Below are positions 6,752 through 6,850 of a stretch of 6,850 nucleotides of DNA, piece after piece. The translations under genes and the position numbers were made by a program. The notes under the pieces were generated by a model. That model made no database searches and had not been told where the DNA came from. It saw nothing but the letters and a program-made list of their open reading frames with translations. Source of the DNA: Sediminibacterium sp. (GTDB lineage: Bacteria; Bacteroidota; Bacteroidia; Chitinophagales; Chitinophagaceae); assembly GCA_017987615.1 (NCBI GenBank), contig JAGNTI010000072.1, positions 1 to 6,850 on the forward strand, read 5' to 3'. Every line of letters begins with the position of its first letter. Position 1 is the first letter of the stretch.

Positions 6752-6850
6752 CTACCTCGCTTTAACCAGCGAACTTAATGGATAGCGGAGGTTTTTAAAA
6801 CTCATCATATCTGCTTTAATACTTCCTACAATAATGGAACTTTCGATACG
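6752..6850 (-). CDS. Unidentified convergent gene, C-terminal 32 codons
   Basis: The minus strand is open from the right edge to a TAG at 6752-6754, giving 32 residues that end in SFKNLRYPLSSLVKAR. The mix of residues (RIESSIIVGSIKAD at the edge, then basic and hydrophobic residues) and the use of common codons look like a real protein end rather than noise. The position, convergent with the MBL hydrolase and only 27 nt away, also suits a gene end. I do not recognise the family from so short a tail. The fragment lacks its start and all upstream domains. Confidence 0.5.
   Translation of the reverse strand, partial: RIESSIIVGSIKADMMSFKNLRYPLSSLVKAR

Noticed and set aside
1..6850. Mobile element, CRISPR array, tRNA/rRNA or defence system
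   Set aside because: No transposase or integrase, no regularly spaced repeats, no RNA-gene signature and no defence-type domain were found on either strand; nearly all the sequence is explained by housekeeping and envelope genes.

Overview
The window looks like a chromosomal core region of a member of the phylum Bacteroidota, probably a Chitinophagales/Chitinophagaceae-like bacterium. The evidence is the Bacteroidota-type leucyl-tRNA synthetase with its lineage insertion, the small DUF3098 membrane protein between ftsX and uppP, moderate-to-low GC, starts preceded by A/T-rich sequence without clear Shine-Dalgarno sites, and promoter-like TAnnTTTG (-7) elements. The exact genus cannot be read from this sequence.

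Layout: positions 1-2278 on the minus strand hold most of leuS; its C-terminal end lies beyond the left edge. A 197-bp divergent intergenic region (2279-2475) carries a perfect 8-bp inverted repeat whose two arms each read as a -7 promoter element pointing away from the centre. From 2476 to 6724 five genes run on the plus strand with short gaps: ftsX (cell division/peptidoglycan remodelling), a DUF3098 small membrane protein, uppP (undecaprenyl-diphosphate phosphatase), a UMF1-type MFS transporter, and an MBL-fold metallohydrolase placed 4 nt after the transporter. At the right edge, 6752-6850 on the minus strand holds the last 32 codons of an unidentified convergent gene.

How they may work together: ftsX, the DUF3098 gene and uppP form an envelope cluster. 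FtsX couples an ABC-type ATPase to control of peptidoglycan hydrolases, and UppP recycles the lipid carrier for peptidoglycan and other glycans. The DUF3098 protein has no assigned function, but its position suggests an envelope role. The MFS transporter and MBL hydrolase look like a translationally close pair of unknown substrate, with a candidate promoter of their own. Nothing here indicates a mobile element, CRISPR array, RNA gene or defence system. The window is mostly ordinary core genome, and the interesting points are modest ones.
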